A DNA stretch of 64,000 nt. It comes from Pontederia crassipes. Its lineage: Eukaryota > Streptophyta > Magnoliopsida > Commelinales > Pontederiaceae. Below, piece after piece: positions 61,110-64,000 of the stretch. The stretch's first letter is position 1, and every line of letters begins with the position of its first letter. The notes under the pieces are model-generated. The model had not been told where the DNA came from. It saw nothing but the letters and a program-made list of their open reading frames with translations, and did no database searches. The stretch is from NCBI GenBank assembly GCA_030549335.1, contig JAUKPH010000017.1, forward strand, positions 11,493,501 to 11,557,500. Reading direction: 5' to 3'. Made by a program: the position numbers and the translations under genes.

Positions 61110-61439
61110 TTTTTTTTCTGTGTTGTATGTTGTATGTGTTGTATACATATATAGGTGAAGGGACTGCTAAAACTATAGGTTCTTTGTGTGATCCATGTCC
61201 ACGCTCTTTCTTTGTATGATGTGTTCTTTGAATTTCCAACAAAAGTTTAAGTGGCTAAAGTTCCTTTTTGTTGTATACATAAACAGTTGTTGTATACATA
61301 AACAGTTGTTTTCTGTGTTCTCTGTATTAGCTAATTATTCATTATTATCTTTGGAATAATTTTGAAGCTAATGGGCAACTCCATCGTCCATTGAGTTCAT
61401 TTGAATTTTTGTATCATTAAAACATAATTATATAGAACA

Positions 61440-62130
61440 TAAATCTTTGCTCCAACACCATCCGTCCATCCTAAAATGGTCGGGGCATAGACTTGTCAGC
61501 CATTGATGGAGGGCAAAAAACTCTATAAATCATTGATATGAAAGCGAGTGACCAAGCGCCAGATCCGGGCCTTCCCTCCTATGCCCAGGTCTTAGCTACA
61601 TAGGCCTCGGGGAATGTATGTCCAAAGATGAGGGAATGCCTCTGCAAGTGAGTCCTCGGGACCAAGTATGCTGTTAGAAGGAGAAATCCTCCCTGAGCCC
61701 GCGAGGTAAGATGGTTTCCCTCCCATAGCAAGTATAGAAGATCGAGCACCAAAGACTATCTTTCGACCCCATTATCCGTCTGAGCCACCAGGCTAGGAGA
61801 GTCCCAATTGGCGCACCGAAGATCCCAAACTCCCAAGCCTCCTGAGGAGTTGGGCCGGCAGATGCTGCCCCAATCAACTAGATGAACTCCGCTTTGCTCA
61901 GGAGCTCGTCCTTGCTTGAAAAAATTGCTCTTGAGTGAATCAATTCGTCCGAGTACCAGAGCCGATAGTGGTAGAACTGTCATATAATAGTGTCAGGTGG
62001 CACTAAGCGTAACAAGATGAGATGGCCACCATGTGATAGAAGACGTGAGCTCCAGCCGTGAAGTTTGTGCTCAATGCATTCGATGATCGGGGTCCACCTC
62101 TGAAGGTGATGTGACGGTCAGAGAACGAAA
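61440..62130 (-). pseudogene. LINE fragment in the right arm of the inverted repeat
   Basis: Minus-strand pieces show GVHLVDWGSICRPNSSGGLG followed by VWDLRCANWDSPSLVAQT (61756-61900). This is the conserved C-terminal part of plant LINE ORF2 (normally HLVNWDxVCRPKxxGGLG). Further residues continue in shifted frames towards 61450. There is no endonuclease or active-site box, so it is a 5'-truncated or partial copy with stops and shifts. Confidence 0.75.
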
Positions 62131-62794
62131 GTCCCAAGGATCAGGAGGGTATATTACTATCTATTTATTGACAAATAATCCTTGGAAAACATCTGTTGTA
62201 CTTGATCATAGGGACGACGAAAGTATAAAAGTAAAGTTGAGAGTTCATCTATACGAAGAAAGTTAGAGAACAATACAAATATAACGAGTATAATTGGAGG
62301 ATTCTTTGTCAAAAGTACTCGAACTTCATATACATGTTATTGGCCATTGGTTATAAACTGAAATGTTCAATCAGTCTAATTGTTTTTCTTCAGTAGATAG
62401 TCATCATCTGTTATCTAATATTCTAAGCATATGAAATCAAAAGAGAAGAAAATCCACAATCTCACATAGCATATTAGTATCAAGTATTCTAATTTTAAAT
62501 AATTATTTCATTATAAAATAATATTACGATTTAAGTTGATATTTTAATAAATCTATTCATTGTTATTATAAAATTTATATGGTAATATATTAGGTCGTCT
62601 AAAATATGTCTAAGTAGAGTTAGAATAAAGTTTTTTAACACTTATTATCAACCTCATCAACATTATGTGAAATTACATTCGGACTCTTCAAATTAAATAA
62701 ATAAACAAATAATAATATACAAGTAAATATTACAAATGGCGTCTTCTCCTACATACATAATACTGTTCATATATTCGCATTTTTAATATATATA

Positions 62795-63540
62795 TATATA
62801 TATATGTATACATTAGTGCTAAGCCCCGTATGGCACATATACGGTAAAAGTTAATTAGTATATAATTATTATACTATAATTTTAAAACTTATAAGATATT
62901 TTTTAACCAAAAAAGTTCATAACTGAGTCAAACTACTTTAAAGAAAATATTGACGATATTAAAAATAAATTGAAAGCAAAATTTTTAACATTATAGCATA
63001 ATTGTATTACATCATCTTTACTTGTTTGTGCGTGTGCGTGTGGGTGTGTGAGCATATAGGTATAGATAATAATTTTTATCATTATATTCTTACTTACAAA
63101 ATACAAGTCTTTTAATAAAATAACTATTTTTTTAAAAATATGACATATAATATCTCCATTTATTTTAAAAGATATTATCCACATTTAATTAACCTCTCAA
63201 ATTGAATTAGCTTATTTTAAAATTAATTATTATCCAATCATGATATTACTATATATAAAATTATTGTTTTCGCAAACTATTTTGAAAAAAATGATTTGAT
63301 ATAAAAAAATATATTGCATCTTTTAAATCATATTGAAAGGAAAATTTAAAAGATGACAGTAATTATATTAAACACACATATATATATATATGTATGTATA
63401 CGTTTGTATAGAGATATAAGATATTAAAAGTATAATATTATGAATGTTAGAACACTTGTTTTTTATTATAATATTTCGTACGCTTTAAAGGATTCTTTTA
63501 TTCTTTTATACGTGTAATTAACAGGTATTCTTGTAGGGAT
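62795..63540. other. AT-rich stretch
   Basis: It contains a TA run (62794-62812) and a hairpin-like CCGTATATGTGCCATACGG (62825-62843). No gene is seen. Confidence 0.5.
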
Positions 63541-63558
63541 GCATTAAAGGATTATTAC

Positions 63559-64000
63559 CTCATGGAGATCACATCCTCCACATCTGAGCAAAAAGCCATA
63601 CAATCTTGGCCAAGTCCAATGGTGTATTTCCTTCACTTCACTTGCCCCATCAAAGTCCTCGAGCTGTTCCTACAATGAGCAAGACAATTATTCTAGTAAG
63701 AAACTAAATAAATGCCTAGAAAAGGATCTCCTAAAAAAAAACTAGAAAGGAAAATGTTGGATGACAATCATGGAAATACAACGTAACTAATTATTATAAT
63801 CAAAATATAAGTAATTTAACCAATTATAATCAATGTATTCTCATATGTTAAAATTAATCCTAAATTCCTAATCATATACTACATTTCTAAACATAACTAA
63901 TCATAATCATAATATAATTTATATAACTAATCCCAACCACCTTCAAGCAGGAAAATGATTTTGGTGAATTGAACAATTCTTTAATGCTTCTGATGTCGTT
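63559..64000 (-). CDS. Two exons of an unidentified protein-coding gene leaving the right edge
   Basis: On the minus strand two stretches look like internal exons in phase 0. One runs from the window edge to 63941, reading NDIRSIKELFNSPKSFSCLK and ending in AAG|GTGG. The other is 63669-63559, bordered by TTGTAG|GAACAG and ATGAG|GTAATA, encoding 37 residues that begin EQLEDFDGASEVKEIHHWTW and end LLRCGGCDLHE. The 271-bp intron between them is AT-rich, as plant introns are. Both frames are open throughout and base composition rises compared with the neighbours. I do not recognise the family. No further exon was found to the left before the inverted repeat, so the next intron is long or the gene ends soon. 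Confidence 0.5.

Larger units (their letters stand above)
59800..62790. repeat. Long imperfect inverted repeat centred near 60923
   Basis: The centre is a perfect 11-bp stem (GGCCGGAGGTA, loop TCCCGG, TACCTCCGGCC; 60910-60937). The inner arms (about 60470-60920 and 60927-61420) are inverted copies with scattered substitutions. Outer arms follow (about 59810-60170 and 62405-62785), for example GATTTTCTTCTC...CATATGCTTAGAATATT against its complement. Between inner and outer arms the left side has an unpaired 300 bp. The right side has about 970 bp that include a LINE fragment. A transcript through it would fold into a long hairpin. Whether it is a transposon remnant or an inverted gene duplication cannot be settled here. 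Confidence 0.85.

Overview
The window is nuclear DNA of a flowering plant. It has spliced genes with GT-AG introns, AT-rich intergenic DNA and dense nested transposable elements. The sorbitol dehydrogenase first exon and the mix of LTR elements would suit a monocot outside the grasses, but that is a guess. Only four loci look like host genes. They are a sorbitol dehydrogenase (minus, 7076-10248), an S-protein homologue (minus, 27159-27577), an intact histone H3.3 (plus, 34356-34953) and the end of an unidentified gene leaving the right edge (minus, 63559-64000).

Layout. 1-6278: a Ty3/gypsy element on the minus strand, cut by the window edge, with a 2.8 kb 5' LTR. 7076-10360: sorbitol dehydrogenase with a MITE in intron 4. 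10380-12300: AT-rich, empty. 12496-16437: an Ac-like hAT element with TIRs and an 8-bp target duplication, carrying a dead transposase. 16700-23240: a dead LINE split by a Ty1/copia element (19355-23063) that lacks reverse transcriptase. 23240-27130 and 27680-33720: AT-rich DNA with worn LTR remnants on either side of the S-protein gene. 34356-34953: histone H3.3. 35958-36691: a Pack-MULE with a perfect 9-bp target duplication, carrying a piece of a cellulose-synthase-type zinc finger. 37115-43822: a second Ty3/gypsy element, a chromovirus with a C-terminal chromodomain, itself broken by a hAT MITE (38995-40139). 45481-49800: a foldback-like structure with long GC-rich inverted arms and tandem arrays inside, containing a small CACTA element (46695-48166). 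49943-59332: a 9.4 kb CACTA element with tnpA-like and Tnp2-like genes. 59800-62790: a long imperfect inverted repeat whose two inner arms encode nearly the same small membrane protein, with a LINE fragment in the right arm. 62820-63540: AT-rich.

There is no operon-like cooperation. The host genes are independent loci and most of the DNA is transposons inserted into each other. Insertion order can be read directly: copia after LINE, hAT MITE after the second Ty3 element, small CACTA after the foldback structure.

Three unrelated loci (sorbitol dehydrogenase, S-protein homologue, first Ty3 reverse transcriptase) are each put out of frame by one missing base in what should be a five-base homopolymer. 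Consensus errors in the assembly are therefore a real alternative to gene death. All calls come from reading the sequence; no database search or alignment program was run.
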